Shown here piece by piece: positions 8,226-19,407 of a DNA stretch of 64,000 nucleotides. Source of the stretch: Roseofilum capinflatum BLCC-M114 (GTDB taxonomy: Bacteria; Cyanobacteriota; Cyanobacteriia; Cyanobacteriales; Desertifilaceae); contig NZ_JAQOSO010000004.1 of assembly GCF_030068505.1 (NCBI RefSeq), forward strand, positions 17,329 through 81,328. The letters are read 5' to 3'. The notes beneath the pieces are model-generated. The model had not been told where the DNA came from and ran no database searches. It saw only the letters and a list, made by a program, of their open reading frames with translations. A program made the position numbers and the translations under genes. Within the stretch, counting starts at the first letter, position 1. Each line of letters starts with the position of its first letter.

Positions 8226-8588
8226 TTTCATCATCCTGGTTGATCTTTTAACCTTAAGTAAACCTTAAATCTTTGCATGGGGCACAAAGAACCTAGAACA
8301 GCTAACCTCAGCGGTTATGCAACCGTTTGGCCTAGTCTTCTATGCCTAGAATACCGAATTGGGGGACGAATTGCTGCCTTGAGTTTCACAAACCATCCTC
8401 TATGATGAGTCATTGACTGGGTTGGTTGATGTCGGGGCAGGTTAACCCAATTGTGGCTCGTCCAAGCGAACTGTTGGTGAACCTGTCTCATACATCCCCG
8501 CAGATTTGACAATCCCCCACCCCTGCATAGCCCTATGCCATAGCCTTAACGTACTATGCCATAGGGTTATCGTATCTTACTAGCCATC
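8226..8588. other. spacer between divergent pucC-like and cbiX-like genes
   Basis: About 360 bases with no convincing gene. The notable structure is the palindrome at 8531-8566; a CGGTTATGCAACCG palindrome lies near 8311. The 8315-8512 frame has no family character. Confidence 0.6.
8531..8566. promoter_or_regulatory. 13-bp inverted repeat upstream of cbiX-like gene
   Basis: Arms CCCTATGCCATAG and CTATGCCATAGGG (12 of 13 pair) with a 10-base spacer, ending 22 bases before the ATG. The position and symmetry suit a repressor operator or a 5'-UTR hairpin; the regulator is unknown. Confidence 0.5.
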
Positions 8589-9575
8589 ATGCAACTTCAA
8601 TCTAGACCGTCTTCAATTCAACTCTCTCCCTTGCCCATCAACCGCCCGTTGTTGATGATTGGCCATGGGAGCCGCGATCGCGAAGGGAGAGATGCATTTA
8701 TCGATTTTGCGGCCGCTTACGAAGCCCTAGACCCCTCTCGGCCCGTGATTCCTTGTTTTTTGGAGTTAACAGAACCCACCATTTTAGAGGGGGTTAAACG
8801 CTGCGTAGAGCAAGGCTATACCGACCTTTCCGCTCTGCCGATTTTGTTATTCGCTGCCCGCCATAATAAATTTGATGTCACTAATGCCCTAGATGCGGCT
8901 CGCTTAGAATATCCACAAGTCAAATTTCACTATGGTCGACACTTTGGCATCACGCCCAGTATTTTAGAGTTATGGAGCGATCGCCTTTCCGCCCTCGATA
9001 CCCCAGACTATCCCCGCGCTGATACCGTACTCCTGTTTGTCGGACGCGGATCGAGCGATCCTGATGCCAATGGGGATGTTTACAAGTTAGCTCGCATGGT
9101 GTGGGAAGGCAGTGGTTATCAAACCGTCGAAACCTGTTTCATTGGTATTACCCATCCCCGTTTAGAAGAAGGATTTCGCCGCGCCCGGCTCTATCAGCCC
9201 AAGCGGATTATCGTGTTACCCTATTTCCTATTCACTGGGGTATTGGTGAAGAAAATTGCCGACATCACCGCCCAACAACAGGAACAGTTTCCAGAGATTA
9301 ACCATGTGTGCTTATCTGAGATGGGTATCGATCCTCATCTGATGCAGTTGGTGCGCGATCGCGAAATTGAAACCCAGTTGGGACAAGTACAGATGAACTG
9401 TGAGTTATGCAAATTCCGGTTAGCTGCCCTCGGTGATGGCGATCATTCCCATTCCCACGATCATGGACATCATCACCACCACGATCATCATCACGATCAC
9501 GATCACGATCATCCCCCAATCGATCCCTATGCTGATCCCCAAGCCTACCATCAACGGATTTGGCAAGTGCCATGA
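8589..9575 (+). CDS. cbiX: CbiX-type sirohydrochlorin chelatase with histidine-rich tail
   Basis: A 328-residue two-domain CbiX/SirB chelatase that inserts Co2+ or Fe2+ into sirohydrochlorin (cobalamin or siroheme synthesis). Domain 1 begins [15 protein letters not shown] (about residue 23), domain 2 begins [17 protein letters not shown] (about 150), the usual internal duplication of the long form. The C-terminus (about 283-312) is a His/Asp run ([13 protein letters not shown] then more HD repeats), a likely metal store or chaperone. The stop overlaps the sipA start (ATGA), so the two are translationally coupled. The palindrome at 8531-8566 may regulate it. Cobalt versus iron cannot be decided from sequence. 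Confidence 0.92.
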   Translation: MQLQSRPSSIQLSPLPINRPLLMIGHGSRDREGRDAFIDFAAAYEALDPSRPVIPCFLELTEPTILEGVKRCVEQGYTDLSALPILLFAARHNKFDVTNALDAARLEYPQVKFHYGRHFGITPSILELWSDRLSALDTPDYPRADTVLLFVGRGSSDPDANGDVYKLARMVWEGSGYQTVETCFIGITHPRLEEGFRRARLYQPKRIIVLPYFLFTGVLVKKIADITAQQQEQFPEINHVCLSEMGIDPHLMQLVRDREIETQLGQVQMNCELCKFRLAALGDGDHSHSHDHGHHHHHDHHHDHDHDHPPIDPYADPQAYHQRIWQVP

Positions 9576-9796
9576 GTGAAAACAAAACCTTTCAAGTGGG
9601 CGATCGGGTGCGCGTCATTGCCCTCCCTCCCTACGTCAAAACCGCCGAACCCATGCCCATGCTTCGCCCTCCCGATGTCATTCAACTGGGCGAAGAAGGC
9701 ACAATTCTTGACTGTCGTCCTGGAGGATATTGGGGCGTTCGCTTTACCGGAGGCGCATTTTTAATGGATAGCCAATACATCGAAGTCGTCACCTGA
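9572..9796 (+). CDS. sipA: SipA (DUF3148) regulatory protein
   Basis: A 74-residue SH3-like barrel protein matching SipA, which binds the histidine kinase NblS (Hik33) in cyanobacteria. Conserved core: [48 protein letters not shown] and a terminal DSQYIEVV. The start is the ATG in the ATGA overlap with cbiX, not the in-frame codons upstream. Co-transcription of a stress-signalling partner with a tetrapyrrole chelatase is notable. Confidence 0.92.
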   Translation: MSENKTFQVGDRVRVIALPPYVKTAEPMPMLRPPDVIQLGEEGTILDCRPGGYWGVRFTGGAFLMDSQYIEVVT

Positions 9797-9986
9797 CGAA
9801 GAGGGGGGATGGGGAAGATGGGGAGACAAACTATTGCCTTTTGCCTTTTGCCTATTGCCTTTTGCCTTTTGCCCATTCCCCATTCCCCTCGCCCTGAGCG
9901 AAGTCGAAGGGCATTCCCAGAAAAAATTTTCCCATCCCCTTGACAAACCCCAAAAATCATGTAACTATGGATATTGGCTTACACAA

Positions 9987-10060
9987 GGGACTGTAGTTCA
10001 ATTGGTTAGAGCACCGCCCTGTCACGGCGGAAGTTGCGGGTTCGAGCCCCGTCAGTCCCG
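9987..10060 (+). tRNA. tRNA-Asp (GTC)
   Basis: A 74-base cloverleaf: acceptor GGGACTG/CAGTCCC with discriminator G, D-arm TAGTTCAATTGGTTAGA, anticodon stem CCGCC/GGCGG with loop CTGTCAC giving anticodon GTC, T-arm GCGGG-TTCGAGC-CCCGT. CCA is not encoded. A hairpin follows at 10095. Confidence 0.97.
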
Positions 10061-10094
10061 TACAATACTCCAAATAACAAAATGCTTACCCGAA

Positions 10095-10130
10095 GATTCT
10101 GCAAACGCAGAATCGCTTAGGGCGTTTTTG
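10095..10130 (+). terminator. probable Rho-independent terminator after tRNA-Asp
   Basis: Perfect 8-bp stem GATTCTGC / GCAGAATC with loop AAAC, followed within 20 bases by GTTTTTGTTT. It lies 34 bases after the tRNA. Confidence 0.55.
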
Positions 10131-10272
10131 TTTGAGTCTATCCCCCCATTCCCCCTACTTGGCGGAAAATGCGCCAACCCTGATACGGTTTGCCCTCCTG
10201 CCTGAAAGAGTTCCAGCCTTTAGGATGAGAACAGTAGAAATCACTGAACCCAAGGTTAACAGGAGGGCAACC

Positions 10273-10698
10273 ATGATGATGCGCGTCCACCCGATAGAAA
10301 AAAACCCAATCTATCAACCAGCGATCGCCTGGAAAATCACATCAGAAGGTCTGATGCTGCAAGTGGAAGTACCGGGAATTCAAGCCGAAGATCTCGATAT
10401 TGAAGCCACAGAAAAAACCCTAACCATCCAATGGACTCGCCGTCCTCATCCTGACTCGGTTGCCCTCTATTCCGAAGTGAAGTATGGGCAATTTCGGCGC
10501 TCTGTCGCCTTACCCTTTGAAATTGAGTGCGATCGCATTGAGAGCCAATTAAACCAAGGCATCTTAACCCTGAATCTACCCAAAAAGCAAAAACCCCAAC
10601 CCGTGAAAATCACCTTGGGTACATCCACCCCCTCCCAACCCGAACCCACCCCCTTAGAAACTCCCGTGAGTCTAGAAGAAGACCCTTGGGCAGCTTAA
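10273..10698 (+). CDS. Hsp20 / alpha-crystallin small heat-shock protein
   Basis: A 141-residue small heat-shock chaperone. The alpha-crystallin domain spans about residues 15-110: GLMLQVEVPGIQAEDLDIEA, TLTIQWTRR, then FRRSVALPFEIECDRIES and the signature LNQGILTLNLPKKQ (A-x-x-n-G-v-L type). The Pro-rich tail has no clear I-x-I motif. The start at 10273 is chosen because AGGAGGGCAACC precedes it; the frame stays open far upstream without family-like sequence. It lies just before dnaK, which fits joint heat-shock control, but no known operator was recognised. Confidence 0.93.
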   Translation: MMMRVHPIEKNPIYQPAIAWKITSEGLMLQVEVPGIQAEDLDIEATEKTLTIQWTRRPHPDSVALYSEVKYGQFRRSVALPFEIECDRIESQLNQGILTLNLPKKQKPQPVKITLGTSTPSQPEPTPLETPVSLEEDPWAA

Positions 10699-10884
10699 AC
10701 CCAACTGGGAAGCTCCCCAAGTTCGGTAAACCGCCCTTCATTGCCAGGGCAAACCCCCATCAGGATAGGTTAAGAGGTCTTTATACTGAGAACGGCCCAC
10801 CTAACAAGCAAAACATTTATAGATCGCTCTCAGGCCCAGGCCGGAACCCCTAGTAGTTAGTAAAGTTGGAACGCAAAAACTCTT

Positions 10885-12798
10885 ATGGCTAAAGTAGTTG
10901 GAATTGACTTAGGAACCACAAACTCTTGTGTAGCAGTAATGGAAGGGGGCAAACCCACCGTTATCGCCAACGCAGAAGGTGGACGCACCACCCCCTCCGT
11001 CGTTGCTTATGCAAAAAATGGCGATCGCCTCGTCGGACAAATCGCCAAACGCCAAGCCGTCATGAACGCCCAAAACACCTTCTATTCCGTTAAACGATTC
11101 ATCGGACGGCGCTACGACGAAGTCGGAACCGAATCGACAGAAGTATCCTACGAAGTCCTCAAAGAAGGCAACAGCGTTAAACTCAACTGTCCGGCTGCTG
11201 ACAAAAAATTCGCTCCTGAAGAAATCTCCGCCCAAGTCCTGCGGAAACTGGTTGACGATGCCAGTACATACCTGGGCGAAACCGTTACCCAAGCAGTAAT
11301 CACGGTTCCAGCTTATTTTAACGACTCCCAACGGCAAGCCACCAAAGACGCAGGTAAAATTGCAGGGGTTGAAGTGCTGCGGATCATCAACGAACCCACC
11401 GCCGCATCCCTCGCTTACGGACTCGACAAAAAAAGCAACGAAACCATCCTCGTCTTTGACCTAGGGGGCGGAACCTTCGACGTATCCATCCTCGAAGTAG
11501 GCGACGGTGTATTTGAAGTCCTATCCACCTCTGGAGACACTCACCTCGGTGGAGATGACTTCGATAAAAAAATCGTCGATTATCTAGCCGCAGAATTCCA
11601 GAAAACGGAAGGCATTGACCTCCGCAAAGACAAACAAGCCCTGCAACGGTTAACCGAAGCAGCCGAAAAAGCCAAAATTGAACTCTCCAGCGTCACCCAA
11701 GCAGAAATCAACCTGCCCTTTATTACCGCTACCCAAGAAGGCCCCAAACATCTCGACTTGACCCTAACACGGGGTAAATTTGAAGACCTCTGTAGCGACC
11801 TGATTAAACGCTGTGCCATCCCTGTCGAAACCGCTCTCAAAGATGCCAAACTCGATAAAGCAGCCATTGATGAAGTCGTCCTAGTTGGGGGTTCCACTCG
11901 GATGCCTGCGGTTAAAGAAGTGGTCAAGAAAACCCTGGGTAAAGAACCCAACCAAACCGTAAACCCCGATGAAGTCGTTGCCGTGGGTGCTGCTATTCAA
12001 GGTGGGGTACTCGCTGGAGAAGTGAAAGACATTCTCCTGTTAGATGTAACCCCTCTCTCCCTTGGGGTTGAAACCCTCGGTGGTGTCATGACCAAAATTA
12101 TTCCCCGCAACACCACCATCCCCACCAAGAAGTCCGAAACCTTCTCTACCGCAGTCGATGGTCAAACCAATGTAGAAATCCATGTGCTGCAAGGGGAACG
12201 GGAAATGTCCACCGACAACAAGAGCTTAGGAACCTTCCGCTTAGATGGTATTCCGGCTGCTCCCCGTGGTGTTCCCCAAATTGAGGTGACCTTTGATATT
12301 GATGCCAATGGTATCTTGAATGTCACCGCTAAGGATAAGGGAACCGGTAAGGCTCAGTCCATTAGTATCACCGGTGCTTCTACCCTGGATGACCGGGAAG
12401 TTGACCGCATGGTGAAAGAAGCCGAAGCCAATGCAGAAGCGGATAAGGAACGGCGCGAAAAAATCGATCGCAAGAACCAAGCCGACCAACTCTGTTATCA
12501 AGCCGAGAAACAAATGGAAGAACTCGGTGACAAAGTTCCTGCCGATGATAAAACCAAGGTTGAAGGACTGGTTAAGGACTTGCGCGAGGCCGTCGGCAAG
12601 GAAGATGATGAGAGCATCCAAACTCTGACCACTGAACTGCAACAAACCCTCTATAGCATTGGTAGCAGTGTGTATCAACAGGCAGGCGGTGATGAAGCAG
12701 GCGCACCCGGTGCAGATGCTCCCCCTCCTGGAGGTGATGCCGGTTCTGGTGGCCCCGACGATGATGTGATTGATGCGGAATTCTCGGAAACCAAGTAA
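10885..12798 (+). CDS. dnaK: molecular chaperone DnaK (Hsp70)
   Basis: A 637-residue Hsp70 that folds client proteins using ATP with DnaJ and GrpE. Nucleotide-binding domain with phosphate-1 loop [17 protein letters not shown] (residues 5-21), [13 protein letters not shown] (about 194-206) and [10 protein letters not shown]; interdomain linker and substrate domain with [19 protein letters not shown]; helical lid; Gly/Asp-rich tail ending [13 protein letters not shown]. Full length. Resembles the essential DnaK2 class of cyanobacteria, though the paralog class is a judgement. Followed by a strong terminator. Confidence 0.97.
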   Translation: MAKVVGIDLGTTNSCVAVMEGGKPTVIANAEGGRTTPSVVAYAKNGDRLVGQIAKRQAVMNAQNTFYSVKRFIGRRYDEVGTESTEVSYEVLKEGNSVKLNCPAADKKFAPEEISAQVLRKLVDDASTYLGETVTQAVITVPAYFNDSQRQATKDAGKIAGVEVLRIINEPTAASLAYGLDKKSNETILVFDLGGGTFDVSILEVGDGVFEVLSTSGDTHLGGDDFDKKIVDYLAAEFQKTEGIDLRKDKQALQRLTEAAEKAKIELSSVTQAEINLPFITATQEGPKHLDLTLTRGKFEDLCSDLIKRCAIPVETALKDAKLDKAAIDEVVLVGGSTRMPAVKEVVKKTLGKEPNQTVNPDEVVAVGAAIQGGVLAGEVKDILLLDVTPLSLGVETLGGVMTKIIPRNTTIPTKKSETFSTAVDGQTNVEIHVLQGEREMSTDNKSLGTFRLDGIPAAPRGVPQIEVTFDIDANGILNVTAKDKGTGKAQSISITGASTLDDREVDRMVKEAEANAEADKERREKIDRKNQADQLCYQAEKQMEELGDKVPADDKTKVEGLVKDLREAVGKEDDESIQTLTTELQQTLYSIGSSVYQQAGGDEAGAPGADAPPPGGDAGSGGPDDDVIDAEFSETK

Positions 12799-12845
12799 CT
12801 GAAATCATGAATTAAGTTACTCTAGACACAAGAGTAACCTGAAAT

Positions 12846-12879
12846 AACCCCTCCTAGATCGTCATACCTAGGAGGGGTT
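12846..12879 (+). terminator. strong terminator hairpin after dnaK
   Basis: Perfect 12-bp stem AACCCCTCCTAG / CTAGGAGGGGTT with a 10-base loop, followed by TCTGGTT. It lies 48 bases after the dnaK stop. Confidence 0.8.
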
Positions 12880-13066
12880 TCTGGTTAGTGCTTTTAGCCG
12901 ATCCATCCCTGACGCGATCGAGGCGGCGATCGCCTCCATCATAGCCTTCATCTGATATCGTTAATCATAGCGAGTCAGCATAGGTAAAGCTAATTCCTAC
13001 ATTAACCTAAGTTGTGCCTTTTTCCCCTAAGCTTAAGATAATTTACCAAATATTGATAGAGTCGTT

Positions 13067-13720
13067 ATGCAACCCATCTTAACTCTTGATCTATTATGTC
13101 AAGAAGCAAAAAAGTTTGCTCAACTTGAGTCTAATCATCATGAATCTTCCCTCTATGGTGTTACCGATGGTAAAGCTCTCGGAACTTACTTCGAGCATAA
13201 GTTTCAAACTTATCTAGAAACCTGCTACACTTTTGAGCGAGGAAGTTCAGCCAAAGGTATGGATTTTCCGGGATTAAATGTAGATATGAAAGTAACCAGT
13301 TATCGGCAACCCCAATCCTCTTGTCCTTTCCAATCTGCACGTCAGAAAATCTATGGGTTAGGATATAACTTACTCATTTTTGTCTATGATAAGACCGATA
13401 ACTCCAATACTAAAACCGGTCAACTGAAAATACTAAACTCAGTTTTAGTGACTGGAGAAAGGACAGCAGACTACCAAACAACGCGGGGAATCCAGCAACT
13501 CTTAGACAATGATGCTAACCTAGATGACTTACTCGCTTTCTTTGCCGAGCGGATGCTTCCTCTGGATGATATTCAAGCTCAACAACTAGCGGAAGAAATC
13601 ATGCATCATCCTCCTGACTTAGGCTATTTAACCATTTCCAATGCCTTACAATGGAGGCTTCAGTATCGCCGTGTTATTGCCGAAGCAGGTAATATACCGG
13701 GAATTATTCGAGTTTTATAA
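13067..13720 (+). CDS. putative type II restriction endonuclease, PD-(D/E)XK type
   Basis: A 217-residue protein whose centre carries a likely nuclease core: KGMDFPGLNVDMKVTS with Asp66, Asp73 and Lys75 forming a D...DxK motif, preceded by a conserved helix (DGKALGTYFEHKFQTYL) and followed by a strand LGYNLLIFVYDK. It lies one base before the adenine methyltransferase gene, so it is very probably the restriction partner of a two-gene system. The recognition site cannot be read from the sequence. Codon usage is more AT-rich and has fewer HIP1 sites than its neighbours, which suggests acquisition by transfer. Confidence 0.75.
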   Translation: MQPILTLDLLCQEAKKFAQLESNHHESSLYGVTDGKALGTYFEHKFQTYLETCYTFERGSSAKGMDFPGLNVDMKVTSYRQPQSSCPFQSARQKIYGLGYNLLIFVYDKTDNSNTKTGQLKILNSVLVTGERTADYQTTRGIQQLLDNDANLDDLLAFFAERMLPLDDIQAQQLAEEIMHHPPDLGYLTISNALQWRLQYRRVIAEAGNIPGIIRVL

Positions 13721-13721
13721 T

Positions 13722-15230
13722 ATGACTATCAGTCAACAGACAAAAAAAGAATATGGTGATTTTCAAACTCCCTGGGAACTCAGTCATAAAATCTGTAAAC
13801 TGTTGTATAATAAAGGCATTAAACCTCGATCAATTATTGAGCCAACTTGTGGTCAAGGCAATTTATTAATGGCTGCTATGGAATGGTTTGATTCTGTAGA
13901 AGTTGGTCTAGGATATGATATCAACGATCGGTATATCCAGCAAGTCAAAACTAAACTCTGCGATCAGCCTTATGCGGGTAAAATCAAAGTTGTTAACGCT
14001 AATTTTTTTGCTCTTGACTGGAAAAGTATCACCGCTCAATTGCCAGAACCGATATTATTTATTGGCAATCCTCCTTGGGCAACAAATTCTTTTTTGGGAG
14101 GTTTAGAGAGTGGCAATTTACCAGCAAAAAAGAACAGCGATCAATATTGTGGATTAGATGCACTTACGGGTAAAAGCAATTTTGATATTTCGGAATGGAT
14201 GTGGCGCTATCTTCTAGACTCTCTAGGGAAAAAGTTAGGTTGGGTTGCCCTGCTGACTAAAACAGTTGTTGCTCGTAAAATTATCCAATATAGTTATAAA
14301 CATCAGTTGCCAATTATGCAATCTAGCCTCTATATAGTTGACGCGAAAAAATATTTTCATGCTGCGGTAAGTGCAGGTCTACTTGTGTGTCATTTAGGTC
14401 AGGAAAAATCTAATTATAGTTGTTCGGTTTATGAAAACATTGAAAATCCAGTGAAGCAGTCAACTTTTGGTATCCATGAAGGACACTTAATTGCAGATTT
14501 AGCGAATTTCAATCAATGGCAGCATCTTCAAGGAAGGACGGTTTATCAATGGCGATCGGGGATTAAACATGACTGTGCTAAAATCATGGAAATGACGGGG
14601 AATTTTGCAGATCTTAAAAATGGATTTGGAGAACCAGTTAGTCTGGAAAATAATTATTTATATCCTCTGTTGAAAAGCTCGGATATTGCTCATCAGAAAA
14701 GCAGTTCGCGTTATCTCTTAGTGACTCAAAGTAAAGTGGGAGCAGAGACGAAATCTATTGCTATTCATGCCCCGTTGACTTGGCTGTATTTAAGTCAACA
14801 TCAAGCGTTTTTTGATCGGCGTAAAAGCTCAATTTATAAAGGTAAACCCCCTTTTTCTATTTTTGGCGTTGGAGATTATTCCTTTGCTCCTTGGAAAGTG
14901 GCTATTTCAGGACTGTATAAAAAACTGGCTTTTTGTCTAATATCACCTCATGAAGGAAAACCAGTTATGCTGGATGATACTTGCTATTTTCTTGCTTGTC
15001 AGTCGCAATCCGAGGCTATTTTGCTGGAACATTTATTAAATTCAAAAGTTGCCCAAGAATTCTTGAGCGCTTTTATTTTCTGGGATGCCAAACGTCCGAT
15101 TACTGCCTCGCTGCTTAATCGTCTGGATTTGTTTAAACTGGCAGATGAATTAGGTAAAGGTGAGGAATTAAGAGAGTATCATGACTTCTGTGATGGTTCA
15201 CCTATAATTAAGGGAATGATGCAGAGATAG
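13722..15230 (+). CDS. N6-adenine DNA methyltransferase of a type II R-M system
   Basis: A 502-residue methyltransferase. N-terminal SAM-binding loop IEPTCGQGNLL (about residues 39-49, motif I) and catalytic motif IV NPPW (116-119) identify an N6-adenine enzyme of the gamma-like order; the C-terminal half would be the target-recognition domain (around KSSDIAHQKSSSRYLLVTQS). The start at 13722 follows the endonuclease stop by one base; the frame is open further upstream but overlaps the nuclease gene. It shares the AT-rich composition of its partner. Confidence 0.88.
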   Translation: MTISQQTKKEYGDFQTPWELSHKICKLLYNKGIKPRSIIEPTCGQGNLLMAAMEWFDSVEVGLGYDINDRYIQQVKTKLCDQPYAGKIKVVNANFFALDWKSITAQLPEPILFIGNPPWATNSFLGGLESGNLPAKKNSDQYCGLDALTGKSNFDISEWMWRYLLDSLGKKLGWVALLTKTVVARKIIQYSYKHQLPIMQSSLYIVDAKKYFHAAVSAGLLVCHLGQEKSNYSCSVYENIENPVKQSTFGIHEGHLIADLANFNQWQHLQGRTVYQWRSGIKHDCAKIMEMTGNFADLKNGFGEPVSLENNYLYPLLKSSDIAHQKSSSRYLLVTQSKVGAETKSIAIHAPLTWLYLSQHQAFFDRRKSSIYKGKPPFSIFGVGDYSFAPWKVAISGLYKKLAFCLISPHEGKPVMLDDTCYFLACQSQSEAILLEHLLNSKVAQEFLSAFIFWDAKRPITASLLNRLDLFKLADELGKGEELREYHDFCDGSPIIKGMMQR

Positions 15231-15240
15231 GAAAGTGGGA

Positions 15241-15615
15241 ATGAGTCAAGTTTTTCTGACGCTAGGATCGAGTTTAGCGGCGATCGCCGTTGCCGGGGGC
15301 GCTTTTGCCTCCCATGCGCTCAAAGGACAACTGAGCGATCGCTCCCTGGAAATCTTTGAAACCGCCACCAAGTACCAAATGTATCACGCCCTCGGCATCA
15401 TCCTCGTTGCCCTCTGGCTCTCTTCCCTGCCTACTGCTAATCCCTGGATGGTAACCGCAGGATGGGCATTTTTTGCCGGAATTCTCCTCTTTTCCGGTAG
15501 CTTATATGCCCTCAGCGTCACCGGAATTAAAATCCTCGGAGCCATTACCCCCTTGGGAGGAGTCGCCTTTTTAATCGGTTGGGGATGTTTAGCCGTTTCT
15601 GCGTGGATGAAATAA
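15241..15615 (+). CDS. DUF423 membrane protein
   Basis: A 124-residue protein with four predicted membrane helices, of the DUF423 (YgdD) family. Signature GAFASHALKGQLSDRSLEIFETATKYQMYHALG (about residues 20-52) and LGAITPLGGVAFLIGW near the C-terminus. The ATG at 15241 is preferred over the GTG two codons earlier. Function unknown. Confidence 0.88.
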   Translation: MSQVFLTLGSSLAAIAVAGGAFASHALKGQLSDRSLEIFETATKYQMYHALGIILVALWLSSLPTANPWMVTAGWAFFAGILLFSGSLYALSVTGIKILGAITPLGGVAFLIGWGCLAVSAWMK

Positions 15616-15627
15616 GTAATACAGCCC

Positions 15628-15727
15628 TAATTTAGGCGTTAGGGAGAGAGCTTAATTTAGGCGTTAGGGAGAGAGCTTAATTTAGGCGTTAGGGAGCGAG
15701 CTTAATTTAGGCGTTAGGGAGCGAGAC
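15628..15727. repeat. four tandem copies of a 25-bp repeat
   Basis: Unit TAATTTAGGCGTTAGGGAG plus AGAGCT or CGAGCT, starting at 15628, 15653, 15678 and 15703. Ends in an inverted pair (GGGAGCGAGACGCTCCC). A CATAACT-type run follows at about 15780-15828. Confidence 0.85.
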
Positions 15728-15816
15728 GCTCCCACTCCAAAACAGGAGTGCGGGCATCTTGCCCGCTTCATAACCAATAACCAATAACTCATAACTCATA
15801 GCTCATAACTCATAAC

Positions 15817-16689
15817 TCATAACTCATTCTCAAACCTTACCGAAACTTCCCCCAAACCCTCATATCGCGCTCGAATCATCATCGGCTCCTTCACCGGAGT
15901 TAGGGGGGTAATCGTTCCCAGCGATAACAAATCTCCCGGTTTGAGCTGAATTCCCGCAGCATTCAAATCCTCTTTCAGCCATAATACCGCTTGCAAGGGA
16001 TGCCCTAACAGTGCCGCACTGCTGCCTTCCGATAACTTCTCTCCTGCACCATCTTCCATCACTACCGCAATTTCGCCTAAGCGCTTTTCCCATGCGGGAG
16101 TCGCTGCGAGTGCCACCGGTTCCCCCAAAACTCCTAACCTCGCTCCAGCATTGATGGCGACTAAGGCGGGGCCATTTAAGGGTACAGTGCGATCGTACAT
16201 CAAATCCGCCAGCTCAATAAACGGAATCACCGCATCTAAACTTTCTAATACCTCTCGGTGAGTTGTCGCTTGATTAATCTTTTCATCTGCTACACGCACC
16301 ATTAAATCAGCTTCAAATACCCCACGAGCGCCAAAGTTAACTGGAACCGTTGCCCCAGTAGAGAGTAACATTTGTTGTAATAACGTTCCCCGCACCGGAT
16401 GGGAAACCCCAAAGCGCTCCTGAGCCACAGGACTCGTTAAAGCAGCTTTATAGCCGACAATGGGGCCAAGTTGGGGAATTAGGGCTTGTACCAATTGTTG
16501 CTGAAATTGGGCAGCTTGTTCTAAAGTCCAATGGGGGGCGATCGCCGAAACCGGAGTACGATTAAGATAATTCGTCACCAAACGCTCCACAGCACTCGGC
16601 ATCGAACGCACCTCAGCCCAGACACTGCCGGTGAAGAGTATGCCCCCAGAAAATCCTACCAGTAGCGGTTTTCCTAATCGCCACACCAT
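15817..16689 (-). CDS. secreted fumarylacetoacetate hydrolase-fold protein (2-oxopent-4-enoate hydratase-like)
   Basis: A 290-residue protein with an N-terminal hydrophobic signal (about residues 8-25, LLVGFSGGILFTGSVWAE) and a hydratase/decarboxylase (MhpD-like) domain: IVGYKAALTSPVAQERFGV, then FEADLMVRVAD with the metal-binding E-x-D, and GHPLQAVLWLKEDLNAAGIQLKPGDLLSLGT. A catechol-pathway enzyme fold with an export signal is unusual. The physiological substrate is unknown. Confidence 0.82.
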   Translation of the reverse strand: MVWRLGKPLLVGFSGGILFTGSVWAEVRSMPSAVERLVTNYLNRTPVSAIAPHWTLEQAAQFQQQLVQALIPQLGPIVGYKAALTSPVAQERFGVSHPVRGTLLQQMLLSTGATVPVNFGARGVFEADLMVRVADEKINQATTHREVLESLDAVIPFIELADLMYDRTVPLNGPALVAINAGARLGVLGEPVALAATPAWEKRLGEIAVVMEDGAGEKLSEGSSAALLGHPLQAVLWLKEDLNAAGIQLKPGDLLSLGTITPLTPVKEPMMIRARYEGLGEVSVRFENEL

Positions 16690-16807
16690 AATAATCTTCT
16701 CCAGTTTCTCCTGATAGCTTCAATATCTCACGTTTTGCCTAGAGAGGGGCGATCGCCACTTTCTCTACCATTGGCTATGATCGAAATAATTTCAACAAGT
16801 GTGAATT

Positions 16808-17596
16808 ATGGTTTACAGCGATCGCAGCCACCCTTGGCAAAAACCCTTACCCACCATGTACGATCTCCCCAGTGAAGACCCGGAGGAACCCGGTTTGCCC
16901 GACGAATTCCACGACCTGCAACCCGCCCTCCTCAGCCAAACTTGTAAACCCGCCCAACACTGGCCCGATCGCTGCTTAACCGCCACCGATCTAAACTTAT
17001 ACTATGACTCCCGCCATACCAAGTGGTACAAACGTCCAGATTGGTTTTTAGTCCTCGATAATACTCCCTCCACCGACCAAGAAACGCTACGCTGGAGTTA
17101 CGTCATCTGGCAAGAAGGAGTCATTCCCTACCTCGTCGTCGAACTCCTCTCTCCGGGAACCGAAACAGAAGACTTAGGACTCACCCAGCGCAAAAGTGGA
17201 AAGCCTCCCACAAAATGGGAAGTCTATGAACAAATATTACATATCCCCTATTATGTCGTTTATGACCGCTATCAAAACCGGTTGCGAGCGTTTCGCTTAC
17301 AAGGCGCACGCTACCAAGAACAGCTACTTCCCGATCGCCGCATCTGGTTTAATGAGTTAGACCTAGGCTTAGGCCTATGGCAAGGCATCTATGACTACAG
17401 AGAAGGACTCTGGCTCCGGTGGTATGATGCCCAAGGAAACTGGATACCCACTCCCAGCGAGCAACTCCAAGAAAGGGACGAGGAGCTAGAGCAACTACGC
17501 CAACGCGCTCAAGATGCTGAACAGAAAGCCGAGCAACTTGCAGCCTATATCAAGTCTCTAGGACTCAACCCAGAAGACATCAACCCTCCAGATTAA
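16808..17596 (+). CDS. Uma2 family protein with C-terminal coiled coil
   Basis: A 262-residue Uma2 protein of the longer type: core with WPDRCLTATDLNLYYDSRHTKWY near residue 53, PDWFLVLD, and IPYLVVELLSPGTETEDLG (conserved acidic strand). The tail (about residues 217-250, LQERDEELEQLRQRAQDAEQ...) is a strong coiled coil, common in this subgroup. The nuclease role is inferred from the fold only. Lies upstream of pyrG in the same orientation with a 119-base gap. Confidence 0.88.
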   Translation: MVYSDRSHPWQKPLPTMYDLPSEDPEEPGLPDEFHDLQPALLSQTCKPAQHWPDRCLTATDLNLYYDSRHTKWYKRPDWFLVLDNTPSTDQETLRWSYVIWQEGVIPYLVVELLSPGTETEDLGLTQRKSGKPPTKWEVYEQILHIPYYVVYDRYQNRLRAFRLQGARYQEQLLPDRRIWFNELDLGLGLWQGIYDYREGLWLRWYDAQGNWIPTPSEQLQERDEELEQLRQRAQDAEQKAEQLAAYIKSLGLNPEDINPPD

Positions 17597-17700
17597 GGAT
17601 CAATAATGGAGTAATCCCTATTCCCTATTCCCTCACCTTCTGCAAGAAGTCTAATGATCGATCGCGATATGGCACAATAAATGGGAAGCGCAAGAAGTAG

Positions 17701-19386
<1,686 letters not shown>

Positions 19387-19407
19387 GCATCATCTGGAGG
19401 TAAACCG

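Noticed and set aside
8315..8512. 65-codon minus-strand frame upstream of cbiX
   Set aside because: No ribosome-binding site and no family-like sequence; lies in a probable promoter region.
9834..10205. Plus-strand frame across tRNA-Asp
   Set aside because: Runs through the tRNA gene and low-complexity sequence.
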